Assembly (NCBI GenBank): GCA_038503065.1
Contig: JBCAMK010000005.1
Location: forward strand, 186,001-250,000
From: Paragyromitra xinjiangensis
Lineage: Eukaryota > Ascomycota > Pezizomycetes > Pezizales > Discinaceae
Length of the DNA: 64,000 nucleotides
Direction of reading: 5' to 3'
Below the pieces are notes generated by a model, which made no database searches, was not told where the DNA came from, and saw only the letters and a list, made by a program, of their open reading frames with translations. The position numbers and the translations under genes are program-made. Numbering within the stretch: position 1 is the stretch's first letter; every line of letters starts with the position of its first letter. This document shows, in pieces, positions 47,930 through 59,066 of the stretch.

Positions 47930-50258
47930 ATGACGATAATCGACCCGCTGGACCTGGTAGAGAGCGTTTCAAACCTCGTTGTGTCTCAACCAACAGATCA
48001 ACCACCAGAGCAGACACTCAATCTCACTGTTATTGAACAACGTAGTGAGGTTCGTTTTCCTTATTGCGAGTATGACGAAACTTTTACGAAATCTCTTATC
48101 GCTGAGTTTTGGAGTAGTAAGTTTTTTGTTCCGTGCTACATACTCGCTTGCTGATAAAACCAGTATTCTGTGTCGATCTTCTGAGGGATTCATCTGGTGC
48201 ATTGGCATTTGAGAGGTTGGTTCCCAAGATTCAAACGAAGTTTCATCTCCAGGCTGTAGCCAAGGATATGGAATTGGAGAACAATCGACGTGAAACCGAG
48301 GCCAAAGTCAAGGAATTGATTTCTTCGCACGAAACTCAAAAACGAGAAACCGAACTCAAAAACGAGGTCAAGGTCAAGGAATTGATTTCATCGCACGAAA
48401 CTCAAAAACGACTGATCGAACTCAAAAACGAGGTCAAGGTCAAGGAATTGATTTCTTCGCACGAAACTCAAAAACGACTAATCGAACTCGAAAACGAGGT
48501 CAAGGTCAAGGAATTGATTTCTTCGCACGAAACTCAAAAACGAGAAATCGAACTCAAAAACGAGAACAACCTCACCAAATTAATTTCTTCTCATCAAATC
48601 AAGGAACAAGCTATTAAAAGCACGTACGAGCGGAGACTAGACACTGCGGAGGCAGATCGAGAAAACGTCAAGACCAAGCAGATGGGGCTCGAAGCGGCGA
48701 TTCAAGCCCACCTAGGCCATCTCGCCACTCAAACAGAAAATGTTGAGCACCTGAGGCGAGAAGTGGCTAATATAAGGGAAAGGCTACCCTCGGATGGTAA
48801 AAACGGAGTGTTCCCTGGTAGGCACCGATGAAACAGCGATATGGTGCATCGGGGATATAGGATAAGCTAACGAATATTGTTTCAGGTTCAGTAACTCGAT
48901 CGGATGCATGGAAGGGGATCAAGTCAAACATTAACAACAAGATAAATCAAGTCTTTGTCACGTTTTCAAAAGAGGAATTAGTCCCAGAATCGCGCGTACG
49001 TCACCTCGTCGATCAAGCATTCCCGGATGAAAAAGATATGTATACTCCAGTGACACAACTCATGACGGAGCTGTTTGAAAACGCAGCGGAAGAACGTCTG
49101 GGTGTCAAAGTTCATGATACTCATAAGAACCCGTTTCTCAGCGGCTATATGCCCGACATTACTGTCACCCTTGGGAATTTACATAGACCTGATGAGTTGT
49201 CAGTATACTGTGTGGTAGAACTCAAGACAACATCGAAACTGAACGACGCGGCGTTCGGCCAAACCGTGGATTATCTACTTGCATTGAGCAGAGTTCAACC
49301 AAACAGGCGTTGTATTGCAGCGCTTCTTTCCAGCATCCACGAAAATTATGTTATTACCCTGGAGATCAAAGATCATTCCTCCTACATAACTCAGTATGCT
49401 TCAGTGTCTTTCGCAAAAGCCATGACATATATCAAAAATGTAGTGCTCAAGCAACCACGATACTTTCCGACAGTCCCCGCATTCTCTGCCAAGCTCGGAA
49501 CCATGGAAAAGAGACTTGGGAATCCACAAAATTCGGTTGTTGGCGAGTTTAAATTACCTGCAGGTCTCCCTGCAGAGCTTGTTAAATTCGAAACTATGGC
49601 GGTAAAGAGAGCTGCAATAGGTGTTAGAAATACCGATATTGCTCATGAGATATCTTTACTCGAGTTGATCCGTTGCCAAGGTGGATGCTCTGAACTCCCG
49701 ACCCTGATATATGTCTCAGATAACCGAGATGAGTTTGGGATTGTTCCGGTTGGGCACACACTCGACAGAAATAATCCAGGGACTGGGCCCATTATTCGTC
49801 GGATTCTTGAGAATATATTGACTGGTATTCAGTGGCTGCACCGTCAAAAAATTGTGCATCGCGACATCCGGTGGGATAATATCGTGATCTACCACGAACG
49901 GGCATACTTGATTGATCTGGGCAACTCTGTGGTACACGATGATAAGCCGAGACTGTATGCCGGCGGATACATTTGCTGCCCAAGAGACCTAATTGGAGAT
50001 ATGGACAAAGAGTATGTTCCAGCGTTTGCTGACGACTACATGGCATTTCTCCTGCTAATTTCCCTTCTCCTATTCCCAGGGAGCGGGAAAGGTATGACCA
50101 GCAGGAATCTTGCAAAAGATTCACTAGAAAGTAAGCGGATGAAACGGTTTTGGAAAGAGATGAGGGAATCCACGTTTTGGGGCCCTTACTATCAAGCTGC
50201 TGAACATGAGGACGGCGAAAAACTGAAAGAGTTGTTTAACTTGTTTGTGACTCTCTAA
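47930..50258 (+). CDS. PD-(D/E)XK-like plus FunK1-like protein kinase, paralogue 2
   Basis: Exons 47930-48116, 48164-48817 and 48886-50258, with introns of 47 and 68 nt, give 737 aa. Exon 1 is 187 nt and both introns are phase 1, exactly as in paralogue 1, so the pair arose by tandem duplication. The linker is twice as long because of four 22-residue coiled-coil units. PD-(D/E)XK-like residues are Asp371 (MPDITVTLGN) and Glu392/Lys394 (VYCVVELKT). Kinase residues are Lys521 (MAVKRAAI), HRD 605-607 (KIVHRDIRWDNIVI) and DLG 623-626. Both dom­ains keep their key residues, so both copies appear to be under purifying selection. Role unknown; a signalling or conflict/effector role is a guess. Confidence 0.9.
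48304..48567 (+). repeat. four tandem 66-bp coiled-coil units
   Basis: Units start at 48304, 48370, 48436 and 48502, each encoding a 22-residue variant of KVKELISSHETQKR..ELKN. Nucleotide identity between units is very high, so expansion is recent. Paralogue 1 lacks them. Confidence 0.92.
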
Positions 50259-53213
50259 CAAGCAGTTAATCGTGTTTTCACTTCATGGGAATTAGGAAGT
50301 TATCAGGAGGATGAAACATGCAGAGAGGAAAGCATTGATAGTGGCTGTACATGTTCTAAACCAGTTTCAACTGAACGCAATTGAAACGGTTCGGGCGATT
50401 CACTAAGTAGCCTTGTCGAGAAGGGTTTTGTTGATGCAATGTACGGTAGAGAACGTGCGCCCCACACCTCTATTTCTTTTGAACAAATCTGCTGTGAGAC
50501 AAGTGGATACGGGTATGCCAAGAGGCGCCATCTAGGCTGCACATGGTTCTGAATAGTTAGGACACCCGGGCTTAAACCAACGAGATATCCCAGTTCTCGC
50601 TATCCTCGCTAACCAAGTATTAGGGACAAGGTACATTGAAGTAAGTTGGCCTCCCCTAAACGGTTTAGGGATGGCTTGATTGTACCGGTCTGGCCTATTT
50701 CTCCCGTCGGAACAAAAGCGTAACTCTCTACCATGGCACTAGCCATATGGTATTTCTCTGGGTGGCGGAGGTATGGTATAACTAAGCGAGCTTCGCAGGT
50801 GTCAGGAGCCGTTTAAGGCCTCTTTTCAAGATTTGCCCGCCCAGGGACACAAATCAAACTAAGATCTACTTTTCCCCTGCAGTACTAGAGAACATATTAT
50901 CGTAATCGAAGAGCACATTTGGATTGGTGGCACTAATATTCTAGGAAAATCAAGAACCGCGACAGCAAAAAATAGACGCGACATTTATTTTAACTGCTCA
51001 AAGCACAGACTGTGCCTTGAGCAGTAGCAGCACAATTCATCTGCGACTTATGTCAAAGATAAAGATCTAGATCTCGCCTTGTCCACTTCACTTTTTTGAG
51101 TTATTTTCTTCCCCGATCGGGATTAGCACTCCGCCTCTAATTCCCTTCGTCTGTGACCCTCTTCCTGTTCAAGTCCATGGACCATCCATCCCACCTCACG
51201 ATCTCCAATCTCAGCTAATGGAGTTGAGCTTGGAGCACATCACTATAATTGGATTATTTACTTGAGCCCAGCTGTCACTGATTTATCCACGATTATGTTA
51301 TTTGATTTATATGCCACCTGTTGCTTCAGGCTAGCAGCAGCGTGGTGTCCTTTCAATTGCTGCTTCTCACAGTTCGTGATATAGGAAGCTAAAATACACA
51401 ACCAACACAAGGACCCATCACCCAACACTATAGTTTTCAGCAGAGATTCTCGTCAGTAAATATCTTGGTCCATCTCTTGACTTCGGAGTCACATGCACTC
51501 ATTTCAGGAAAAATCTTGCACGATGAAGGTAGCGGCGGTCTACTCCCCCGAAGCCACATGATGACATATTGCGCTACAACTGTTTCGTTTGGCCAATCCT
51601 AAAAGTTTTGAGGGGTTGGGTTAACATGCAAATCACTATTTTTCCTCTGAGAAACTTCTATTTCGCTGTAAGAACTCATATCTATCAGAGAAACGGATTA
51701 TTCAGGGTATAGATACATGGATGAAACTCAGGAGACACTGCAGAGAGAGGAGAGGAGAGTGAGAATGCGAGAATGCGGAGCAGTGGTAGGGGTTTGGGAT
51801 CTGAAAGGAGAGAAAAATCAAAAGAGAGGACAGACAGAAGAATATATCGTTTAAAACCTGTGTGTTGGCGTTATGTTGTAGCTTCCGTTTGGTTTGGTTT
51901 GGTTTAGTTTATTCTGTTCTTTCGAGATTGTTCAATGATTTTGGGTGTGCTGCCATAATTCAAGGATTGTGATTGCGTGTATGAGTTATCGACCAATAAA
52001 TCAATAAATCAATGAAATATCCATACAAACCGGACGGTCAGGGCGACGGCAGCTGGGAGCATGGGAAAGATAGGTATGAGATAATGACTTGTAAGTAAAG
52101 TCTTCGAAGACATGAATATTTGTAGCACTTTGAAATAAGGCGGCGTGAAAGTGGTAATTTAGTGGCAGATGATAACATCGATTCCCAGTGGCTTCACCAT
52201 CCGTGCTTTGAGAATTAAATTGCCTGGATTAACCAGCGGCAATTTAGCGCCATCCATCTCGGACGAATAACTAGACACAAGTCATCATCGATTAGGCCAC
52301 AATCACTGGGATTGTTCGATGGAATTTCTTTCAGAAAATATCCCGCTTTCGATTGAGGGCGTACGTTATCAGTTGACTGATTGATTGATACTTCATACAC
52401 TACATCATCAGTTGACAAACTCGACAAATCTCCAACAAATCCACGGTTATCCCCACGGGCGGAGAATTAGTGAGGTAAATTGCATCCAACCTCATTCTCA
52501 CGATAATTTGATAGCGTAATGTATACCCTAATCGTGTCTTCCATCGTCTACGTGTACGCGGCTTTGCTAATTCAGGAGCTGAAAAGCAAAACCTCTTTTG
52601 GGATTGCTCTCACCAACCCGTGCTCAGGCTATTGGGGCAAAATAAAAACTACACGTTCACGTTTCTGCGGGATGAATAATTTCGCTTTGCGCTACCGATC
52701 CTTCAGAGTTATCATATGAGTCTTGAGATTATGGAAATGTTGCCTGCAGAAATTACGTGGGCTGACATCGGGGAAAAAATTTATTTTCGGGTGCGATCAA
52801 TAGAATGCACTGCAGGTGCGACAAGCGCCCGAGAGTAGATGCCAACGGAGGTACTCTCCCTATTACGCGGTGCAGTTAATATCACCAGAGCAATAGTGTG
52901 GACATAGTATTCCAATTGATCCCATACCCATTGTAGGTTTCGAAGAGCTCCCATACCCCTGATTCTCACAAACTTCTTATCTAAACGCTTCACCGCTTCA
53001 AAGCCTATTGAATCGTCACAAATGTACCTCTTCGACTTTTCTAGACTATAATGCTCTCGTTAGGTGCATGTAAAGCGGATTCCTTCAGCTCTTGCCGAGG
53101 ATGGTATTGCTCTAAACGCCCCGTGAATAAATGGCTGTGCTTTCAGGGCGACAGCTATTTGTGCTGTAGAACTCCTCCTCGAAATCCATCAATAAGCTGC
53201 GAGTACACGCAAT
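50259..53213. other. intergenic, about 3 kb
   Basis: I see no gene. Short frames (50303-50542, 52215-52427, 52519-52719) have no features. A GAGA-rich stretch lies near 51740-51780. Confidence 0.45.
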
Positions 53214-53822
53214 ATGAACGGCAACAAAATCTGGCAACTGAGCGGGATGTTAGCAATGGTACCCTCCAACCCTCCTAGCCAAGGCGACATTTTTGATGTT
53301 TGGATACGGCTTCAACTTCGTCCAAACCGACCCCAACAAGATGGGGATAGCTGTAAGTGTCCGGGTCATCCGAAAAACCCATCGCAAGAAAGCGAGCAAG
53401 TTTTATCGCTATCAATCTCGAATGATGATGAAAACCAGATCATCCAATATAGTGTGGTTCGAAATGAGAAGCCTGGAGCTTTCCCGGAAAAGCAAAAGAT
53501 GTTATCCCTTGCTCAAGCAACCCACTGATTGATGAGTTTTCACTAATCTTGTTTTTTTATCTAGAATCTACAGCAGCCGTGTTGACGTTGGTCATAACCG
53601 CGGAGCCATTTCTGGCCCTGTCCTATCACAATCCTTTGGGGTCACTACTTTGTGAGTTGGATTTTAGTGATAGATGCACCTAAGCTAACCTATAATTATA
53701 GTAACGTTGAGGCATTGACTAATACATCGGCGCTAGGCGAAGGCTCAATGGATGTGATGGAAATCGATAGCAATAACCATACCACTAGCAACTCGCTGGA
53801 CGTTATGGATCTCACACCGTAA
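53214..53822 (+). CDS. hypothetical protein, splice model uncertain
   Basis: Model: exons 53214-53500, 53565-53651 and 53702-53822 (164 aa), ending SLDVMDLTP. Intron 2 (50 nt, GTGAGT..ATAG) is good. Intron 1 (64 nt) has a weak GTTATC donor but a good CTAAT branch and poly-T acceptor. An alternative uses the strong GTAAGT at 53352 and a different upstream frame (FLMFGYGFNFVQTD). No domain recognised; a faint resemblance to exon 3 of the A/B/C family is not enough to call it a member. Confidence 0.4.
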
Positions 53823-54401
53823 TGACACTATCCCAGATTCATACAAAGAGCTCTAAACTAAAGATATCCTATCCGGCAATATCTCTTCGCGGCACTCTTG
53901 TATTTAGGGAAGCGCAAGCCTAGATAGATAAGTGAAAGGGACGAGAGGGTTCTGGCTGTTACTCTAACACGTGATGTATGTTCATAGAACCCAAGCAAGA
54001 AAATTATCTACGAATTATGTAAGACAACGCCAAGGCGCCAGTAGTGGCCTACATTACATGTACCTATACCTGATTCTAAATAACACATCACCGGAAAGAG
54101 GGAGAGAAGTCAAGACGTGGCGAGCTTTGAGTGTAGCGCGTGGAGCCAGCAACGACATGAGCGAGGGACACTTTGCTTCCCAACTGGGCAGACTGTTAGC
54201 TGCCTGGGAGTGTCAGATAGATTTGAGGGAGATGAATTAACATCCCTTTGCTGCCAAATCTACCCTCCCCTACCACCCCGTCCTACAAACACCCTGTTGT
54301 AACGCGTGGGTAGCCCGTCGTGATGCTGAAACTGATCGATCATATCGGTGAGTCATAGAAGGGTACGTTAAGCTTAAGACGCCTTCTCGCACCATGGTAT
54401 C
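53823..54401. other. intergenic
   Basis: No gene seen; one TACATGTA site at 54055-54062. Confidence 0.45.
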
Positions 54402-54542
54402 ATCAGCCATTGTAGCTTAACGGTTATGGTGTCGCCCAGAGGGGCCGGGGGATCGCAGGTTCAATCCCTCCCAGGGAAGTCGATTCTTCACGCACTGGGT
54501 TTAGAAGGCAATCCTGTTCAAGCCTTCTTTTAGGTTTTTTTT
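54402..54542 (+). mobile_element. tRNA-derived SINE-like element, copy 2
   Basis: Begins ATCAGCCATTGTAGC, A-box-like TGTAGCTTAACGG, B-box-like GGTTCAATCCC, and ends with the CCTTCTT hairpin region and a T run. Near-identical to copies 1 and 3. Confidence 0.68.
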
Positions 54543-55328
54543 CTTCTATCCCCTAGCTACAGGATAGCACCCTGTAGTCGTCATTTACCATTTGTCACAA
54601 AATACGAGATTAGCAGGCAGAGAGAACTTGCTTGACCATAGCTTCATAGCCTTTTGTTACATCAAGCCCCGTGCAACTTTTTATGGATATTTTACTCGGT
54701 CTGTTATACGGCAATGGGTGCCCTGTGAAGAAGCCCAAAGACCATTTGACCCTACGTCCTAAATAAATTGAGAGGGATCCTGTATGCGACGGTCACTGAC
54801 TGGCTAGTCTCTGTTAACTACATGTACACAAATGAAATGCTTAGCCGCTGAAACTGCCAAGCTTGATAATTGCTGATGGAGCGGAGTCAGCAAATTTAAA
54901 AGGCAACATGCTTGAGGATAGTCCATTCTCTCCTAGAACGATCATTGTAACCTGGGAGGCCAAACAGGATCCGCCCTTCTTAGCATAGAATAACAGTTAA
55001 TATAATAATAAATTTAATTGTCGACTACAGGCTGTAAAATTACATACAATGAAAAGCCCTCTCTTCTGGCTCTTCCCGTGCCCGAGCAAAGTAAGAATAC
55101 TAAAACGAGAAGTAATCCACTTCAACACCAAAAAATACTTCCCCTCCCACCTCTGCTCACTCGCCATCACTGTTTAATGACTTTTTTTCCCGACGTTAAT
55201 CTCTGCACTGACCCTCTCAGTCTCTCCATTCACCCTTTTAGCATCGATTACGAACCTCCATATCGCCCTGTATTGAGACTTTCTGGCAATATTCCACTAC
55301 ACATGGGCTCTACCGCCATTTCTTTCCT
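54543..55328. other. intergenic
   Basis: No gene seen. One TACATGTA site at 54819-54826. The plus-strand frame starting at 55018 runs antisense into family member C and is not credible. Confidence 0.45.
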
Positions 55329-56811
55329 TCACTCTCGATCTTGTTCTTCCACATCATTTGCGGTGTTATTCCACCTACCGTCGTTTCCCTTTTCCATATC
55401 GGGGAAGGTATCAGCTTCTTCCCTGCCCATGATTTCTACGTCCATTTGGGACATCCATATCTGAATATCAGTCCAAAGTCCCACGGTAATATACCGTGCC
55501 CTGGCTGGGCCGTCGAGGGTGGCAGGAGATATATTCGGTTTATACCCGCTACCCAGCCTTAAAGCCTGGGCGGTTATGACGCTGGGTTTGAATTTCCTGG
55601 TTGACGCCGCTCCAGAAGCGGGCCTAGGAATCTTCGATGCCGGCGGCACCCACTTGTGATCTGTCTCGTGCGACATAGCTGTACGTTCGGATCCCTTAAC
55701 CTCCACATTTTCATTCCTGCCAGCTTTAGAGTTGCAGAACATAAACTCATTCACTGCGGCAACGATCACATTCTCAAGCCCTGCTCCCTCCGTTCTTTCG
55801 CTACCGGAAAATTCCTCTCCGTTCCGCTGGCAGTCGGAGCGCTCCTCTTCAAAGAGCCCGTCCACAACCAGCCTGAGGTATTCAACTGTGTCAATCTCCT
55901 CCATGTTTTCATCGAAAAGAGATTCTTCGTCAGAAAAATAGGAGCTGGTGTCTTCGATTGGGGGCTCAGTTGGCGGCACAAAGAGTACCATAGCCGTGAG
56001 CGGGTCGATATGGACGCTTGAGATATTATCACTCGCATATTCGCCAAACTTGACAGATTTCACCTCTGCAAACTCTTCTTCATACATGGAAGAGACGGAA
56101 CTTGAGGAGGACCAAGACGGACTACTTCCCCTGCTGCTCTGTGTATCACTGGAAGTTGTTAGACGTAACGCTTCCGCCTGCCAGGTTGCAACTAAAGGTA
56201 GTAGGACTAGTTGTGCCGGTAGTAGTCTTCGCTCCAGGGAAAAAGGGCGAGGCAGGTGGCCCCCGGTTTGTTGAAAATCTGACTGGCTTGATGGTGTATT
56301 AGGTAGTGTCCTGAATGATGTTAAAGGCTACTCGTATCTTACGGACATACCTTGCTCCTCGATAACATCAATAGAATTCCGTCATCTAGCGCCATGTCGT
56401 AAATCATCAAACCCTATAAAAACATATTAATATCTCGTGTCAGACGCTCATCAACCGCCAAATCATTCCTGTTAACACATACTTGCGCGTTGATGGTCTG
56501 CTCAATGATCTTCCACTGCTTTTGATGGCCGCCATATCCTAACCTCTATTTGCAGTAGCTCTCTGTTAGCTCACAAATCGCCCACCGAAGGAGTAAACAA
56601 CACTCACCAAATGCCCAAACTTCTCACCATACTTTTCCAGAACTAAGGACATAGCTTCAGCGCCGATGTCGGCCACAATTTCGTTTACTGCTCGGTTGAT
56701 TGCTGCAAATGGTTGCAGGTCGGTAAGATTTCCCTGGATCTCATCTACCCAGATTCGTAACAAGGGCGAAGTTTTATCGAGCAGATCCCCGTTCATCGAT
56801 TTGTTTTTCAT
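55329..56811 (-). CDS. unrecognised paralogous family, member C
   Basis: Exons 56811-56608, 56545-56483, 56413-56351 and 56282-55329, with introns of 62, 69 and 68 nt, all phase 0, give 427 aa. Donors are GTGAGT, GTATGT and GTATGT; the last intron has a CTAAT branch and a CCAG acceptor. Exon 1 ends in a helix (VNEIVADIGAE..LVLEKYGEKFGHL) like that of member A. Exon 2 is 63 nt with LGYGGHQKQWKII. Exon 3 is 63 nt beginning GLMIYDMALDDGILL, close to member A. Exon 4 (317 residues) is acidic and Ser-rich, then Pro-containing, unlike A or B. The start at 56811 is the first ATG in frame; TTG-initiated upstream codons are leader. Confidence 0.72.
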
Positions 56812-57484
56812 CTCGGGAGCGGATTGAGAGTTGGTTGGGTCGCACGGTTTAAATTCGAGAGAGAGAATAAAGTGATGTTGTTGATATTGGAAATTGGCGT
56901 GTTTGTTGACCAAAAGTTTGTTTCAAGAAAGCTGATGCTGAGTGTTTCGTTTCTCAGGGTCATTGCGGCTGAAAACGGGTGTTCTGCATGGTGGAGGGTA
57001 AACACTGTATAAAGGGGCCTGACCCTGTTTTGGCAGTCTAGATTAGATGGAGAGACTCGATATGGATAATCACTTCATGTAGTTTGGCTAGTATGACGCT
57101 GTATACAGTTCACGAAGAGTCTCGGAAATGACTTCTCAAATATTTATACGACGTTAGTTCTGGTACGATTTTCCAGTAGATGGGATGAAAACGCTATAAG
57201 ACTAGACTATCTTTCTCGAATCAGTGAACCCTCTTCTCTCAGAGATAAATTTTCCCAGTTTTTGCTGCCGGATCTGCCCATTTGTACGAAATATAAAACT
57301 CGTGCAGAAAATAAGACATTAGAAGCGCAAACCGATGGGATGATAGAAATCTTATCCGAAGTAACGCTCGCGGCACCATCTCGCACTCGGCAATTGAATT
57401 TTAAGCGCAGCTGCGTGGTACAGCAACGATTGATGAGAGCTACTCCGACTACCCAAGGAGACAGCCTCACGAACAAAAAGAGAA
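56812..57484. other. 5' flank of family member C
   Basis: A CAAC-rich minus-strand leader; no further gene seen. Confidence 0.4.
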
Positions 57485-57557
57485 CCACCTGCAAGGGACT
57501 CGAACCCTCAACCTTGGACTTAGGAGGTCCACGCGCTACCAATTGCGCCAACAGGCG
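57485..57557 (-). tRNA. tRNA-Arg(CCU), reads AGG
   Basis: 73 nt without intron. The acceptor stem (CGCCTGT with GCAGGTG) pairs over 7 bp including G-U pairs. The A box TGGCGCAATTGG, anticodon stem TGGAC/GTCCA around loop CTCCTAA (anticodon CCT), and T arm GAGGG-TTCGAGT-CCCTT are all present. CCA is not encoded, as normal in eukaryotes. Confidence 0.92.
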
Positions 57558-58263
57558 TTGCTTTAGTTTGGAACTGTGGAGTTTTCGGAGCCCCAAAACT
57601 ACTCCGTAGTCTGAGTGGGATATAATCTCCCTTTCAGAGAGTTCCCTAGTAAGGTCGATTGACGAGGGCTGATGATGAGAATGATCGCAATGGCGGATCC
57701 ACAAGTACTAGGGGGTGGAGCTAAGTCTGTCGACACCTCAGCTAAAGCCACTTATTCAGGGCTCGACCCACACGAATCGACACATCGTAGCAGTTCGCTC
57801 AGCATCAATTATGGCCTGTTGCCCATTTATTGTGCTTCTGATTATTCCAAGATTCTATTCTATGCCACTGTTAAAGCTATCTTCGTGGTCTTCAACTGTT
57901 CTCTAAGTCGACAGACTTAGCTTCACCCCCTAGTACATCCAACCACCAGGGTTTTACTACTAACGCACTTGACGATAATCATTCCACCATGAAGTTGTAC
58001 ACACCAACTCGCCTTTTCTCTCCATCTCAGTCAGGCACTGCTGTACCTTCACTGATGAGGGCCACTATTGAAGCGTGCTAGGACTTAAGCGACTATTTAC
58101 GGTCTGGAATGATGTTTCGCCTCGCATAGATTTACATGCGTGAAAGAACGTGCAGAGACAGAGGGTTACTCTGGTTTACAATAGTATAGCTGATCGGTCT
58201 TATTAGCGTATCATAGAAAGGCATAACAGTGTAGAATAAGAGCCTTTTCAAAAGTCTAATACT
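57558..58263. other. intergenic
   Basis: I see nothing beyond short chance frames. Confidence 0.45.
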
Positions 58264-58408
58264 ATCAGCCATTGTAGCTTAACAGCTATAGTGTCGCCCA
58301 GAGGGGCCGGGGGATCGCAGGTTCAATCCCTCCCAGGGAAGTTAATTCTTCACGCACTGGGTTTAGAAGGCAAGGATATCCTGCTCAGGCCTTCTTTTGC
58401 ATTTTTTT
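58264..58408 (+). mobile_element. tRNA-derived SINE-like element, copy 3
   Basis: Same structure as copies 1 and 2 (A-box-like TGTAGCTTAACAG, B-box-like GGTTCAATCCC, 3' CTTCTT hairpin and T run), with a few substitutions and a 4-5-bp insertion near the 3' hairpin. Confidence 0.68.
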
Positions 58409-59066
58409 AATATGTGATCTAGACATATAATATCACTCGGTAGCCGGTATTAACTACATGTACATGTACCTGTTGGAGATACTATATGCTACTAGTATCA
58501 GCTTCCTAATACGGGCTTCCCTTCTTGCCTCCACTGTTTCAGCTGTTTCATAGGCTCTTGTTTATTTGGCGGGTATTCGGGCTATGCAGAACAGCTCTGG
58601 GAGACCAGCCAGTCATTTGGTAGAGCTCTTTCCATTGGTCAAACACTTGTATATATACAGAGGCGAAAGCCTCTAGCATAGCAAGTTACCTCGCTATCTA
58701 TTATACACTCGAGATTACCCTTCACCACCCATTACATAATATTCGGTCGGGGGGAAGAAAAGACTCGATAGATTAAAGGACGGCTCTCGCATATAGATAC
58801 ATGCGTGATATCCTTACTTACAAAACAATTGATGTACCTTGTACACGTGGGCCATACCAGATTTGAGGGTGGTGAGCAAGGCTAGTTGATCACTGAGGAG
58901 GCTCAAACTCTGTAAATTTCTAATTCTACTACTTAGAATACAGCTTTAGATAGCAGGGCTTCAGAAAATAAATCACAACGTTAACACCCAACGCCAACCA
59001 CACTCCCAACATCACTTCCTAGATACGTTTTTCCTAGTCCCCTTGTTACTGGATCAATTTTATCTT
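58409..59066. other. intergenic, upstream of gtr2
   Basis: Contains two overlapping TACATGTA sites (58455-58468) and a CA-rich leader just before the ATG. No other feature. Confidence 0.45.

Noticed and set aside
55018..56302. Plus-strand ORFs over family member C
   Set aside because: Antisense shadows; the minus strand has the spliced, paralogue-supported frame.
56311..56350. 40-nt intron after exon 3 of family member C
   Set aside because: It leads to an immediate stop; the 68-nt intron to 56283 has a CTAAT branch site, keeps the frame and leaves exon 3 at 63 nt.
54402..58408. Functional tRNA genes at the SINE-like copies
   Set aside because: A- and B-box-like sequences are present but no 7-bp acceptor stem and no anticodon stem can form.
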